In this document: positions 1-9,069 of the stretch, in pieces
Layout: each line of letters starts with the position of its first letter
Position numbering within the stretch: the stretch's first letter is position 1
NCBI RefSeq assembly: GCF_012395255.1
Contig: NZ_JAAZQD010000006.1
Location: forward strand, 62,001 to 126,000
Length of the DNA stretch: 64,000 nucleotides
Source: Oleiagrimonas citrea
GTDB taxonomy: Bacteria; Pseudomonadota; Gammaproteobacteria; Xanthomonadales; Rhodanobacteraceae
Direction of reading: 5' to 3'
Notes under the pieces: model-generated
Database searches by the model: none
Seen by the model: only the letters and a program-made list of their open reading frames with translations
Told to the model about the DNA's origin: nothing
Program-made: the position numbers and the translations under genes

Positions 1-2
1 GG

Positions 3-2414
3 GTGACGCCGGCGCTGCCGCCCGACCCCGCGCTCGAAAAGCGCATCCACGACCTGATGGCACACATGTCGCTGCGCCAGAAAGTCGGCCAGCTGGTCAT
101 GGCCGACATCACCACCATCAAGCCCGAGGATCTGGCGACCTACCCGATCGGCTCGATTCTGGCCGGCGGCAACAGTGGCGCCTACGGCGACGAGTTCGCC
201 TCGCCGACAAAGTGGCGCAAGCTGGTCGACGCGTTCCACCGCGCGGCGATGGCGCACGCACCGGCCGGCCACCCGGCGATCCCGGTGCTGTTTGGCATCG
301 ACGCCGTGCACGGCAACAACAATCTGGTCGGCGCCACGCTGTTTCCCCAGAACAGCGCGCTGGGCGCGACCCGCGACCCGGCGCTGGTGAAGGCCATCGG
401 CGCGGCCACCGCCGCTGAGACACGCGCCGTCGACATCGACTGGACCTTCGCACCGACCCTGGCGGTCCCGCAGAACGACCGCTGGGGCCGCACCTACGAG
501 GGCTTCTCGCAGAATCCGTCCGTGGTCGCCGAGCTGGGCGCCGCCGAAGTGCGCGGCCTGCAGGGCGACCCGGGCAGCAAGGACTTCCTCGGCGCGCATC
601 ACGTGATCGCCACAGCCAAGCATTTCCTCGGCGACGGCGGCACCCACGACGGCAAGGATCAGGGTGACACCGAGGTCAGCGAACAGGTACTGCGCGACGT
701 GCACGGCGCCGGCTACGTATCCACCATCGCCGCCGGTGTGCAGACCGTGATGGCTTCGTTCTCCAGCTGGAACGGCGAGAAGATGCACGGCAACCACGGC
801 TTGCTGACCGACGTGCTGAAAAAGCGCATGGGCTTCGACGGTCTGGTGGTCGGCGACTGGAACGCGCACGGCCAGCTCGAAGGCTGCACCAACGCCAGCT
901 GCCCGAAAGCGATCAACGCCGGCGTCGATGTGCTGATGACGCCGGAAGACTGGCGCGCGCTGTTCGCCAACACGCTCAAGCAAGTTCAGAACGGCCAAAT
1001 TTCGAAGGCGCGCCTGGACGACGCCGTGGCCCGCGTGCTGCGCGTGAAGCTGCGCGCCGGCGCGTTCGACCGTCAGGCGGCCGACGCCGGCAAGACGCCG
1101 CTGTCCGTGATCGGCTCGCCGGCCCATCGTGCGCTAGCGCGCCGCGCTGTGCGCGAGTCGCTGGTGCTGCTGAAGAACAAGGGGGGCATCCTGCCGCTGA
1201 ACCCGCACCAGCGCGTGCTGGTCGCGGGCGACGGTGCCAACAGCGTGTCCAAGCAGTCCGGCGGCTGGACCATCACCTGGCAGGGCACCGGTGTGACCCC
1301 GGCCGACTTTCCCAATGCACAGTCGATCTGGTCGGGCCTGAAACAGCAGATCACCGCCGCCGGCGGTCACGCCGAACTGGCGGTCGACGGCGCCTTCAAG
1401 ACCAAGCCCGATGTCGCCATCGTGGTGTTCGGCGAGAACCCGTACGCCGAGTTCCAGGGCGACCGCAAGAACTTCGCCTTCGACGACAACCGCGGCCGCG
1501 ACCTGGATCTCATCAAGAAGCTGCGCGGCGAGGGCATCCCGGTTGTCGCTGTGTTCCTGGCCGGCCGCCCGCTGTGGGTGAACCGCGAGATCAACGCGTC
1601 CAATGCCTTCGTCATGGCCTGGCTGCCCGGCTCGGAAGGCGGCGGCGTGGCCGACGTGCTGCTGCGCAAGCCCGATGGCACGGTGCAACACGACTTCCAC
1701 GGCAAGCTTTCGTTCGCCTGGCCGCGCACCGCGGTGCAGGTGGCGCAGACCGCGGACGATCCGCAATACCCGTACGGCTTCGGCCTGACCTACGAAGACC
1801 GCGACATCGCCGGTCCGCTGCCGGAGAAGTCCGGGCTGGTCGGCCAGCAGTATCCGACCGGGCTGTACCTCGACCACGGCAAGGCGGTCGGCAAGTTCCG
1901 CCTGATGCTGACCACGCCGGCCGGCGTTCCCCAGGCCGTGACCAGCGTACCGTCGCAGAGTGGTGACGGCGCGGTGCGCATCACCGGCGTCGACTACAGG
2001 GCCCAGGAAGACGCGCGCCGCGTGATGTGGAAGAAGCCCGGCGGCACGCTGGCGCTGACCACGCAGGCGTCGGTCGACCTGGACCGCCAGACCAGCGGCG
2101 ACGTGATGCTGGTGATGACCCTGCGCACGGACGCCGTGCCGGCTTCCGGCACGGTCACACTCGGCGTCACCCAGGCCGACGGAGCCACCGTCGGCGTGCC
2201 GTTCCGCGCCGCGCTGGCGAAACTGCCGAACAAGCACTGGATGACCGTCGCGCTACCGCTGAAATGCTTCCGCGAGGCCGGCGCGCACATGGGCGCGGTC
2301 ACCGCACCGTTCGTGCTGTCCAGTGATGCGCCTCTGGACCTGGCGCTGTCGAAGATCGAACTGAATTCGCACGCGGACACGGTGCTTGCATGCCCCGCGG
2401 CCGCCATGCACTGA
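3..2414 (+). CDS. Glycoside hydrolase family 3 beta-glucosidase (exo-beta-glucanase type), 5' end cut by window
   Basis: This enzyme should release terminal beta-linked glucose from glucans or beta-glucosides. The N-terminal GH3 barrel spans roughly residues 15-350, with KHFLGDGGT near residue 206 and the nucleophile Asp285 in GLVVGDW. The second GH3 domain covers about 385-610, and a long C-terminal beta-rich module (about 640-795) resembles the extra domain of ExoP-type exo-beta-glucanases. The reading frame is open to the window edge and the visible GTG gives no signal peptide, so the true start with an export signal probably lies upstream. It sits just before a TonB-dependent receptor on the same strand, which suggests it trims oligosaccharides that the receptor imports. 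Family is certain from motifs; substrate is inferred. Confidence 0.93.
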   Translation: MTPALPPDPALEKRIHDLMAHMSLRQKVGQLVMADITTIKPEDLATYPIGSILAGGNSGAYGDEFASPTKWRKLVDAFHRAAMAHAPAGHPAIPVLFGIDAVHGNNNLVGATLFPQNSALGATRDPALVKAIGAATAAETRAVDIDWTFAPTLAVPQNDRWGRTYEGFSQNPSVVAELGAAEVRGLQGDPGSKDFLGAHHVIATAKHFLGDGGTHDGKDQGDTEVSEQVLRDVHGAGYVSTIAAGVQTVMASFSSWNGEKMHGNHGLLTDVLKKRMGFDGLVVGDWNAHGQLEGCTNASCPKAINAGVDVLMTPEDWRALFANTLKQVQNGQISKARLDDAVARVLRVKLRAGAFDRQAADAGKTPLSVIGSPAHRALARRAVRESLVLLKNKGGILPLNPHQRVLVAGDGANSVSKQSGGWTITWQGTGVTPADFPNAQSIWSGLKQQITAAGGHAELAVDGAFKTKPDVAIVVFGENPYAEFQGDRKNFAFDDNRGRDLDLIKKLRGEGIPVVAVFLAGRPLWVNREINASNAFVMAWLPGSEGGGVADVLLRKPDGTVQHDFHGKLSFAWPRTAVQVAQTADDPQYPYGFGLTYEDRDIAGPLPEKSGLVGQQYPTGLYLDHGKAVGKFRLMLTTPAGVPQAVTSVPSQSGDGAVRITGVDYRAQEDARRVMWKKPGGTLALTTQASVDLDRQTSGDVMLVMTLRTDAVPASGTVTLGVTQADGATVGVPFRAALAKLPNKHWMTVALPLKCFREAGAHMGAVTAPFVLSSDAPLDLALSKIELNSHADTVLACPAAAMH

Positions 2415-2559
2415 CGCGACGCCAACGAACGCCTTCATGCACGGCGTCGCTTCAGGGGGACATTCCGCACCACGCGTCATGCCAACAAGCGCCCACCGGT
2501 CCACCCACAACAAGTACAGGGCGCGTCACAGAAGATCGAAAGATCGAAGGAGGGGAACC

Positions 2560-2649
2560 ATGAGCAAGAACCACCGATCCACAGTGCACAACGCACCGGC
2601 GCCGGACGGCCAGACCGTACGGCGATGTGCGCGGGGAGGCCAACCATGA
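2560..2649 (+). CDS. 29-residue leader ORF coupled to the TonB receptor
   Basis: A very strong ribosome-binding site (GAAGGAGGGG, 2546-2555) precedes an ATG at 2560. The 29-codon frame is basic and polar (starts MSKNHRST, ends CARGGQP) with no signal or membrane segment. Its TGA overlaps the receptor ATG as ATGA at 2646-2649, the classic arrangement for translational coupling or a regulatory leader peptide. The receptor also has its own site, GGGGAGG at 2633-2639, inside this ORF. No family is recognised. It may be a control element rather than a stable protein; the coding call rests on ribosome-binding-site quality and the overlap. Confidence 0.5.
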   Translation: MSKNHRSTVHNAPAPDGQTVRRCARGGQP

Positions 2650-5600
2650 AGCAACACAAGCATCTGCCGCATCGTCGTCTGCTGGTCTCCGCCGTGCTGA
2701 TGGCGCTGGCAGGCACCGTGTCGGCGCAATCGGCGCAGAACAACAACAACGGCAACACACAGGATCAATCGTCCATCGCCTCCAAGGCCAAGGCCAAGGC
2801 GAAGAACGATCCGACCAAGCTGCAGGCCGTGGTCGTGCAGGGCAGCATCTCGGCATCCCTGCAGTCGTCGATGAACCTCAAGCGCTATTCCGACGGCATC
2901 GTTGACGGCATCGTCGCCGAGGACATCGGCAAGTTCCCCGACACCAACCTCGCCGAAGCACTACAGCGCGTCTCGGGCGTGTCCATCGACCGCGTCAACG
3001 GCGAGGGCTCCAAGGTCACCGTCCGCGGCGTCGGCCCGGACTACAACCTGGTGCTGCTGAACGGCCGCCAGATGCCGACGGCGGACATCAACGACACCAG
3101 TGCCTCGAACTCGCGCGCGTTCGATTTCTCCAACCTCGCCGCCGAGGCGATCTCGGAAATCGACGTCTACAAGACCAGCCGCGCCAGCACGCCCGCCGGC
3201 GGCATCGGCGCGACCATCAACATCAAGACGGCGCGTCCGTTCGACCACCCCGGCACACACGGCAGCTTCGGCGTGAAGGGCGTGTGGGACACGTCCAACA
3301 ACAATATCCCCGGCTCGCTCAAGCAGGGCAGCACCATGACGCCGGAACTGTCCGGCATCTTCAGCACCACTTCGGCGGACGGCCGCTTCGGCATCGGTGT
3401 GAGCGGCAGCTACCAGGTACGCGACTACGGCTTCAGCCAGGTCAAGACCGACAGCGGCTGGCGCACCTTCCACGGCGACGAGAACAACTGGGGCACGATC
3501 CCGCAGCCGGGTCAGCCCGGTTCGGAGAACATCACCAACCGTCCCGGTCCGAACGACGTCTACTCGGTGCCGCAGAACCTCAACTACAGCGTCACCGGCG
3601 TGCGCCGCGAGCGCACCAACGGCCAGGTGGTGTTCCAGTACAAGCCGACGGACAACCTGACCACCACGCTGGACTACACCTACTCCGAGCAGAAGGTGCA
3701 GCAGCAGCGCAACGAGATGTCGGTGTGGTTCAACTTCGGTCCCTCGACCAGCTCCTGGACCGACGGTCCGGTGGCCGCGCCGCTGGTGTACTCGGAAATC
3801 ATCAATCCGGCCAACAGCGATCTGGCCATGGGCGGCGGCGAGAGCGCTACCAAGAACCAGAACAAGTCGCTGGGCTTCAACGCGGCCTGGAAGGTGACCG
3901 ACGACCTGAACCTGGGTCTGGACATGCACCACTCCACCGCGGTGGCCGGCCCCGACAGTCCGTACGGGTCCAACAACGTGCTGGGCACCGCCGGCTTCTT
4001 CCGCGGCACCACCACGGCGGACTACAACGGCAGCTTCCCGGTGCTGAACGTGCAGCTGCCGGCCGGCATGACGCAGATCGATCCGTCGCAGATGCTGGTC
4101 ACCGGCTCGTCGTTCCGCAACAGCTACCAGAAGATGAAGATCGACCAGATCCAGCTGTCGGGCGACTTCACCTTCCCGGACTACTCGCGCCTGGACTTCG
4201 GCATCGACCAGACCGACATGCATGACCGTTCGGCGTTCTCGAACGTGCAGCTGGATACCTGGGGCGGCGCCACCAGCGCGGCCGACTATCCGGACTCGGT
4301 CTGGCACCTGGATCACATGGGCCAGTACTTCGACCAGTTCAACCGGCACAACGATCCGAACTTCACCGACGCCTTCTTCACCTGGAACTTCGATCAGGTG
4401 CGACAGCTGGCCGCCGATGCCTGGGCTCGCGCCGGCAACGATCCGAAGGACTACCAGGCTTCGCCCATCTACACCACCGACCGCCGCGTACATGAGAAGT
4501 CGCGCAGCGCCTACCTGCAGTGGAGCCAGACCTGGGACACGGCCGTGCCGATCAGCCTCGCCGTGGGCGTGCGTTACGAGAAGACCGACGTCACTTCCGA
4601 AGCGCTGGTGCCCACCGCGACCGGCATTTCGTGGGGCTCGGTCAACGAATTCTCGCTGCTGCAGAACGGTTCCGGCTTCACGCGCCTGTCCGGCTCGTAT
4701 CGCTACTTCCTGCCGGACATCGACCTCAGCTTCGACCTGACCGACGAGATGAAGCTGCGCCTGAGCTACGGCGAGACCATCGGCCGACCGGGCTGGGGCG
4801 ACATCCAGGGCGGACAGACGCTGGACACCCTGGTGCGCGTGGACGGCGGCACCGGTTCGCAGGGCAATCCCGGCCTGAAACCGCTGCTGTCGCACAACAT
4901 CGATCTGTCCTATGCGTGGTACTACGGCGACAACAGCTACTTCTCCGTCGCGTACTTCCGCAAGAACATCGACAACTACATCGGCACCACGCAGATCACC
5001 CAGCAGCCGTTCAACCTGCACACGCCGGTCGGCGGCGCGTACTGGAACGACGCTATCGGCAACGGCTGCGCCTCGACCGACCTGCAGTGCATCCGCAACT
5101 ACATCTTCACCAACTACGCCGGCGCACCGGGCGTGACGGTGACGGGCACGGACACCAACGGCAACCTCACCGGCACCATCGTCGGCCAGCCGAACGATCC
5201 GGTGGCGAACTTCCGCGTCACCACGCCGGCCAACCAGAAGTCGGCCACGCTGGACGGCTGGGAGTTCACGGTCCAGCAGATGCTCGGCAAGACCGGCTTC
5301 GGCGTGGCGGCGAACTACACCATCGTCAACTCCGGACTGACCTACGACAACCGCGTCATCGGTCAGCAGTTCGCACTGGTGGGTCTGAGCAACTCGGCCA
5401 ACTTCGTCGGCTTCTACGAGAAGGGACCCTGGCAGGCGCGCATCGCGTACAACTGGCGCGACAAGTTCCTGACCAGCCTGTTCGATGGCACCGGCCCGAA
5501 CCCGATCTACACCGCGCCGTACGGCCAGTGGGATCTCAGCGCCACGTACAACGTGACCGACCGGTTCTCGCTGTCGCTTGAAGGCATCAACATCACCAAC

Positions 5601-5696
5601 CGGACGCAGCGGCAGTACAGCCGCAACATCCATCAGCTGGAGTACGCCACGCAGACCGGACCGCGCTACATGATCGGCGCGCGGTACAAGTTCTGA
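2646..5696 (+). CDS. TonB-dependent outer-membrane receptor (Xanthomonas/Caulobacter type)
   Basis: This 1016-residue protein is a gated outer-membrane beta-barrel that imports a bulky ligand using energy from TonB-ExbBD. It starts with a signal peptide (about 1-28, ending TVSAQ). A low-complexity linker follows, then a TonB-box-like LQAVVVQG at 59-66. The plug domain covers about 85-210 (IGKFPDTNLAEALQRVSGVSI, VTVRGVGPDYNLVLLNGR). The rest is barrel strands rich in Tyr, Asn and Gly, ending with the aromatic C-terminal YMIGARYKF. The size matches the carbohydrate-linked Xanth/Caul family. Start 2646 is chosen for its signal peptide and the GGGGAGG site. The upstream beta-glucosidase and downstream halogenase/SapC/cupin genes suggest a glycoside-type substrate, which is inference. 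Confidence 0.95.
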   Translation: MKQHKHLPHRRLLVSAVLMALAGTVSAQSAQNNNNGNTQDQSSIASKAKAKAKNDPTKLQAVVVQGSISASLQSSMNLKRYSDGIVDGIVAEDIGKFPDTNLAEALQRVSGVSIDRVNGEGSKVTVRGVGPDYNLVLLNGRQMPTADINDTSASNSRAFDFSNLAAEAISEIDVYKTSRASTPAGGIGATINIKTARPFDHPGTHGSFGVKGVWDTSNNNIPGSLKQGSTMTPELSGIFSTTSADGRFGIGVSGSYQVRDYGFSQVKTDSGWRTFHGDENNWGTIPQPGQPGSENITNRPGPNDVYSVPQNLNYSVTGVRRERTNGQVVFQYKPTDNLTTTLDYTYSEQKVQQQRNEMSVWFNFGPSTSSWTDGPVAAPLVYSEIINPANSDLAMGGGESATKNQNKSLGFNAAWKVTDDLNLGLDMHHSTAVAGPDSPYGSNNVLGTAGFFRGTTTADYNGSFPVLNVQLPAGMTQIDPSQMLVTGSSFRNSYQKMKIDQIQLSGDFTFPDYSRLDFGIDQTDMHDRSAFSNVQLDTWGGATSAADYPDSVWHLDHMGQYFDQFNRHNDPNFTDAFFTWNFDQVRQLAADAWARAGNDPKDYQASPIYTTDRRVHEKSRSAYLQWSQTWDTAVPISLAVGVRYEKTDVTSEALVPTATGISWGSVNEFSLLQNGSGFTRLSGSYRYFLPDIDLSFDLTDEMKLRLSYGETIGRPGWGDIQGGQTLDTLVRVDGGTGSQGNPGLKPLLSHNIDLSYAWYYGDNSYFSVAYFRKNIDNYIGTTQITQQPFNLHTPVGGAYWNDAIGNGCASTDLQCIRNYIFTNYAGAPGVTVTGTDTNGNLTGTIVGQPNDPVANFRVTTPANQKSATLDGWEFTVQQMLGKTGFGVAANYTIVNSGLTYDNRVIGQQFALVGLSNSANFVGFYEKGPWQARIAYNWRDKFLTSLFDGTGPNPIYTAPYGQWDLSATYNVTDRFSLSLEGINITNRTQRQYSRNIHQLEYATQTGPRYMIGARYKF

Positions 5697-5705
5697 TGCA
5701 CGACC

Positions 5706-5735
5706 GCCCACCGACAGCCTATGCTGCCGGTGGGC
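5706..5735 (+). terminator. Stem-loop after the TonB receptor
   Basis: GCCCACCGACAG (5706-5717) can pair with CTGCCGGTGGGC (5724-5735), giving a 12-base stem with one mismatch and a 6-base loop, ten bases after the receptor stop. No T-run follows. It may protect the receptor mRNA 3' end or partly terminate transcription before the halogenase operon. Confidence 0.5.
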
Positions 5736-5746
5736 ACGCATGATTC

Positions 5747-5773
5747 GCGGGCCGCAGCATTCGGGCGGCCCGC
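5747..5773 (+). promoter_or_regulatory. Second stem-loop before the first halogenase gene
   Basis: GCGGGCCGC (5747-5755) pairs perfectly with GCGGCCCGC (5765-5773) around a 9-base loop. It ends directly against an ATG at 5774, leaving no free ribosome-binding site there. This argues that translation of the halogenase starts downstream at GTG 5816. Together with the hairpin at 5706-5735 it forms a tandem structure that could lower expression of the enzymes relative to the receptor. Confidence 0.45.
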
Positions 5774-5815
5774 ATGTTCGACCGAGGTAGGGCATGGCAT
5801 CGCGGGAAAGCAACG

Positions 5816-7360
5816 GTGAGTGAGGCGATCACGCGGATCGTCATCGTCGGCGGCGGATCGGCCGGCTGGCTGACGGCCGCCGTGCTCGCGGCCGAACACG
5901 GTGCGGCAGGTTCGGTATCGATCACGGTGATCGAGTCCCCCGACGTACCCACCGTCGGCGTCGGCGAGGGCACCTGGCCGACGATGCGCGACACCCTGCG
6001 TCGCATCGGCGTCGCCGAGACGGACTTCATCCGCGCCTGCGATGCCACCTTCAAGCAAGGCTCCCAATTCGTCGGCTGGGTCGACGGCAAAGATCACGAC
6101 GCCTACCTGCATCCGTTCGTGCTGCCACAGGGCTTCCTCGACGCCAACCTGGTGGCCGGCTGGATGCAGAGCGACGCGCGCTACGCCGACATGGTCAGCT
6201 TCCAGCCGCACCTGTGCGCGGCGGGCAAGGCGCCCAAGCAACTGGCCACGCCCGAATACGCCGCGGTCGCCAACTACGCCTATCACCTGGACGCCGGCAA
6301 GTTCGGCGTCTTCCTGCGCACGCACTGCACCGAAACGCTGGGCGTGCGCCATCTCGCCGATCACGTGCTGGCGGTGAATGCCGCCGACAACGGCGACATC
6401 GCCTCGCTGCAGACGCGCGACCACAGCTCCCTGGAAGGCGACCTCTTCATCGACTGCACCGGCGGCCGCGCGCTGCTGCTGGGGCAGCACTACGGCATCG
6501 ATTCGATCGGCGTGCGAGACGTACTGTTCAACGACCGCGCCGTCGCCGTGCAGGTACCCTACGCCTCGGCCGATGCGCCGATCGCCTGCCAGACGATTTC
6601 CACCGCGCAGCGCGACGGCTGGACCTGGGACATCGGCCTGTCCGCACGACGCGGCGTGGGCCTGGTCTACGCCAGCGAGCACACCGACGACGACGCGGCC
6701 GAAGCCGCCCTTTTCGACTACGTCGAAGCCTCCGGCGGACCGCCCGCAGCACAACTGCCGACGCCTGCGCGCATCGCCTTCGAACCCGGCTACCGGCGTG
6801 TGTCCTGGCACCGCAATTGCGTCGCCGTCGGCATGGCCGCCGGCTTCGTCGAGCCGCTGGAAGCCTCGTCGCTGGCACTGGTCGAACTCGCCGCCGCGTC
6901 GCTGGCCGACCAGCTGCCGGCGACGCGCGCCGACATGGACCTGGTCGCGCGCCGCTTCAACGAAGCCTTCGCCTACCGCTGGCAGCGTGTGATCGATTTC
7001 CTGAAACTGCACTACGCCTTGTCGCAACGCGACGATTCGGCCTACTGGCGGCGCCATCGCCGCGACGACACGCTGCCCGACTCGCTACGCGACCTGCTGC
7101 AGCTCTGGCGCACGCAGCCGCCCTCGCGCTACGACCTGGTGCGGGTCGAAGAGGTGTTTCCCTCGGCCAGCTACCATTACATTCTGTACGGCATGGGTTT
7201 CCGACCGCAGCTGCGCGCCGGCCGTGCCTCCGACGACATTCGCCGCGCGGCGATGCATTTTCGCGAAGCCGCCGACCTGGCCCGCCGCATGCTGCCGGCG
7301 CTGCCTACCCACCGCGAACTGATCGACCACATCCACGCCCACGGCCTGCCGAAGATCTGA
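5816..7360 (+). CDS. Tryptophan-halogenase-like flavoprotein 1 (degenerate halogenase motif)
   Basis: This 514-residue protein belongs to the flavin-dependent tryptophan halogenase family. Numbered from GTG 5816, the FAD-binding GGGSAG is at 12-17 and the family's catalytic lysine is Lys80 (ATFKQG). The glutamate motif reads EPLEAS (346-351), with Glu349 followed by Ala instead of the usual Ser. The WxWxIP motif is WTWDIG (269-274), with Gly replacing Pro. These two changes suggest altered chemistry compared with PrnA or RebH. GTG 5816 is preferred because the ATG at 5774 abuts a hairpin and the 5816 start aligns with the paralogue at 9070. SapC starts four bases after the stop, so they form one operon. 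Confidence 0.88.
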   Translation: MSEAITRIVIVGGGSAGWLTAAVLAAEHGAAGSVSITVIESPDVPTVGVGEGTWPTMRDTLRRIGVAETDFIRACDATFKQGSQFVGWVDGKDHDAYLHPFVLPQGFLDANLVAGWMQSDARYADMVSFQPHLCAAGKAPKQLATPEYAAVANYAYHLDAGKFGVFLRTHCTETLGVRHLADHVLAVNAADNGDIASLQTRDHSSLEGDLFIDCTGGRALLLGQHYGIDSIGVRDVLFNDRAVAVQVPYASADAPIACQTISTAQRDGWTWDIGLSARRGVGLVYASEHTDDDAAEAALFDYVEASGGPPAAQLPTPARIAFEPGYRRVSWHRNCVAVGMAAGFVEPLEASSLALVELAAASLADQLPATRADMDLVARRFNEAFAYRWQRVIDFLKLHYALSQRDDSAYWRRHRRDDTLPDSLRDLLQLWRTQPPSRYDLVRVEEVFPSASYHYILYGMGFRPQLRAGRASDDIRRAAMHFREAADLARRMLPALPTHRELIDHIHAHGLPKI

Positions 7361-7363
7361 TCC

Positions 7364-8056
7364 ATGACCCAGCACGTCCTGCTCAACAACATCGATCACC
7401 GCGACCTCACCGTCGAGACCGCGCGCGGCGCGCAGTACGGCGACGGCATCATGGCCGCACTGACCTATCCCGGTGAATTCCGCAATGTGCAGGCGCACTA
7501 TCCGATCGTGTTCCAGAAAGACGCCCGGGGCGACTTCCAGCCCGTGGCGCTGTTCGGGCTGGAGGCCGACCAGAACCTGTTCCTGCAGGGCGACACCTGG
7601 GACGCCTACTACGTACCGCTGTCGGTGGAGCGCCAGCCGTTCCTGATCGGCATGAGCGACGGCGAGCCGATGGTGCACATCGATCTCGACCACCCTCGCG
7701 TGACCGCCGGCACCGGCCAGCCGCTGTTCCGCGAACACGGCGGCACCTCCGAATTCCTCGACCGCGCCAGCTCGATGCTGCAGGCTCTGCACGAGGGGCT
7801 GCAGGCCACGCCGGCCTACATCGATGCACTACTCAAGCACGACCTGCTGGAATCGTTCGTGCTGGACGTGCAGGTCGACACCGACAACCACGGCCGTCTG
7901 GCCGGCTACTACACTATCCACGAGGAGCGCCTCGCCGCGCTGGACGGCACGACGCTGGGCGAACTGGCGGCCGCCGGCCACCTGGAGCCGACCTACATGG
8001 TGCTGGCCTCCACCACGCGTTTCCGCGACCTGATCGAACGGCGGCGTCATGCCTAG
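7364..8056 (+). CDS. SapC family protein
   Basis: This 230-residue protein matches the SapC family, named after the Campylobacter S-layer locus; its molecular role is not established. The N-terminus (LLNNIDHRDLTVETARGAQYGDGIMAALT) and the central region around residues 40-110 carry family features. It has no signal peptide or membrane segment, so it is probably cytoplasmic. It begins three bases after the halogenase stop and overlaps the cupin gene by eight bases, so the three are made together. SapC proteins recur beside TonB receptors, halogenases and cupins in Xanthomonadales and Caulobacterales; that association is known, its reason is not. Confidence 0.85.
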   Translation: MTQHVLLNNIDHRDLTVETARGAQYGDGIMAALTYPGEFRNVQAHYPIVFQKDARGDFQPVALFGLEADQNLFLQGDTWDAYYVPLSVERQPFLIGMSDGEPMVHIDLDHPRVTAGTGQPLFREHGGTSEFLDRASSMLQALHEGLQATPAYIDALLKHDLLESFVLDVQVDTDNHGRLAGYYTIHEERLAALDGTTLGELAAAGHLEPTYMVLASTTRFRDLIERRRHA

Positions 8057-9056
8057 TCCGGTCGAGGAACGCCACGGCCTGGATCCGCGCGCGCTGCCGG
8101 ACGAGGTGCTCGGCAGCACCCAACCGCTGTTGCTGCGCGGGCTGGTCGCGGACTGGCCGATGGTGCAGGCGGCGCAGCGCTCGGCGGCGGACGCCGCGGA
8201 CTACCTGCGCCGCTTCGACCGCAACGCGCCGGTGGTGGCGCTGGTCGCGCCGCCCGAGAGCGGCGGGCGCTTCTTCTACAACGACGATCTCAGCGGTTTC
8301 AACTTCCAACGCCAGCGCGCGCCGCTGACCGCGGTGCTCGACAAGCTGCTCGACACCGCCGAACAGCCGAACCCTCCCGCCATCTACGTCGGCTCGACCA
8401 CGCTCGACACCTATCTGCCGGGCCTGCGTGAAGACAACCCGATCGACCTGGACCGGCTCGACCAGAAGCTCGCCAGCATCTGGATCGGCAACCGTTCGCG
8501 CATCGCCGCGCATCAGGATCTGCCGGACAACCTGGCCTGCGTGGTCGCCGGTCGCCGCCGCTTCACGCTGTTCCCGCCCGAACAGCTGCGCAACCTCTAC
8601 ATCGGTCCGCTGGACTTCACGCCGGCAGGACAGGCCGTCAGCCTGGTCGATTTCCACCAGCCCGACCTGGAGCGCTTCCCGCGCTTCGAGGATGCCCTGG
8701 CGCATGCGCAGGTGGCGGAACTGGAGGCCGGCGACGCGCTTGTCATTCCCAGCATGTGGTGGCACCACATCGAGGCGCTGGACGCCTTCAACGTGCTGAT
8801 CAACTTCTGGTGGCGCACTGTACCGGCGTACATGGACACCCCCATGAACACGCTGATGCTGGCGCTGATGACCCTCCGCGATCTGCCACCCGAACAGCGT
8901 CGCATCTGGCAGGAGACCTTCCGCCACTACGTGTTCGAACCCGACGAAGCCACCACCGGGCACATCCCCGAAGCCGCGCGCCGCGTGCTGGCGCCCATCG
9001 ACGAGAACGCCGCGCGCGAGTTGCGCGCGCGCCTGCTGCAGCGGCTGAACCGCTGA
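8049..9056 (+). CDS. JmjC-like cupin protein (Cupin_8 type, putative Fe(II)/2-oxoglutarate dioxygenase)
   Basis: This 335-residue protein looks like a cupin-8/FIH-related dioxygenase. The metal-binding triad is visible as His155-x-Asp157 (AAHQDLPDN) and His239 (MWWHHIE). The family segment GRRRFTLFPPEQLRNLYIGP lies between them. Such enzymes hydroxylate proteins or small molecules, but the substrate here is unknown. Its ATG overlaps the SapC stop, and the second halogenase begins 13 bases after its own stop. Co-expression with two flavin enzymes suggests that all act on one target, either the imported compound or a protein. The fold and metal site are well supported; the activity is inferred. 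Confidence 0.85.
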   Translation: MPSPVEERHGLDPRALPDEVLGSTQPLLLRGLVADWPMVQAAQRSAADAADYLRRFDRNAPVVALVAPPESGGRFFYNDDLSGFNFQRQRAPLTAVLDKLLDTAEQPNPPAIYVGSTTLDTYLPGLREDNPIDLDRLDQKLASIWIGNRSRIAAHQDLPDNLACVVAGRRRFTLFPPEQLRNLYIGPLDFTPAGQAVSLVDFHQPDLERFPRFEDALAHAQVAELEAGDALVIPSMWWHHIEALDAFNVLINFWWRTVPAYMDTPMNTLMLALMTLRDLPPEQRRIWQETFRHYVFEPDEATTGHIPEAARRVLAPIDENAARELRARLLQRLNR

Positions 9057-9069
9057 TCCGGAGTCCTTC

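Noticed and set aside
2961-5813. 950-codon open frame on the - strand
   Set aside because: It lies entirely over the TonB receptor, is rich in Arg, Val and Gly as expected for the antisense of high-GC DNA, and has no recognisable motif.
5774-5815. ATG at 5774 as the start of the first halogenase
   Set aside because: A perfect hairpin ends directly against it, no ribosome-binding site is available, and the extra 14 residues do not match the paralogue.
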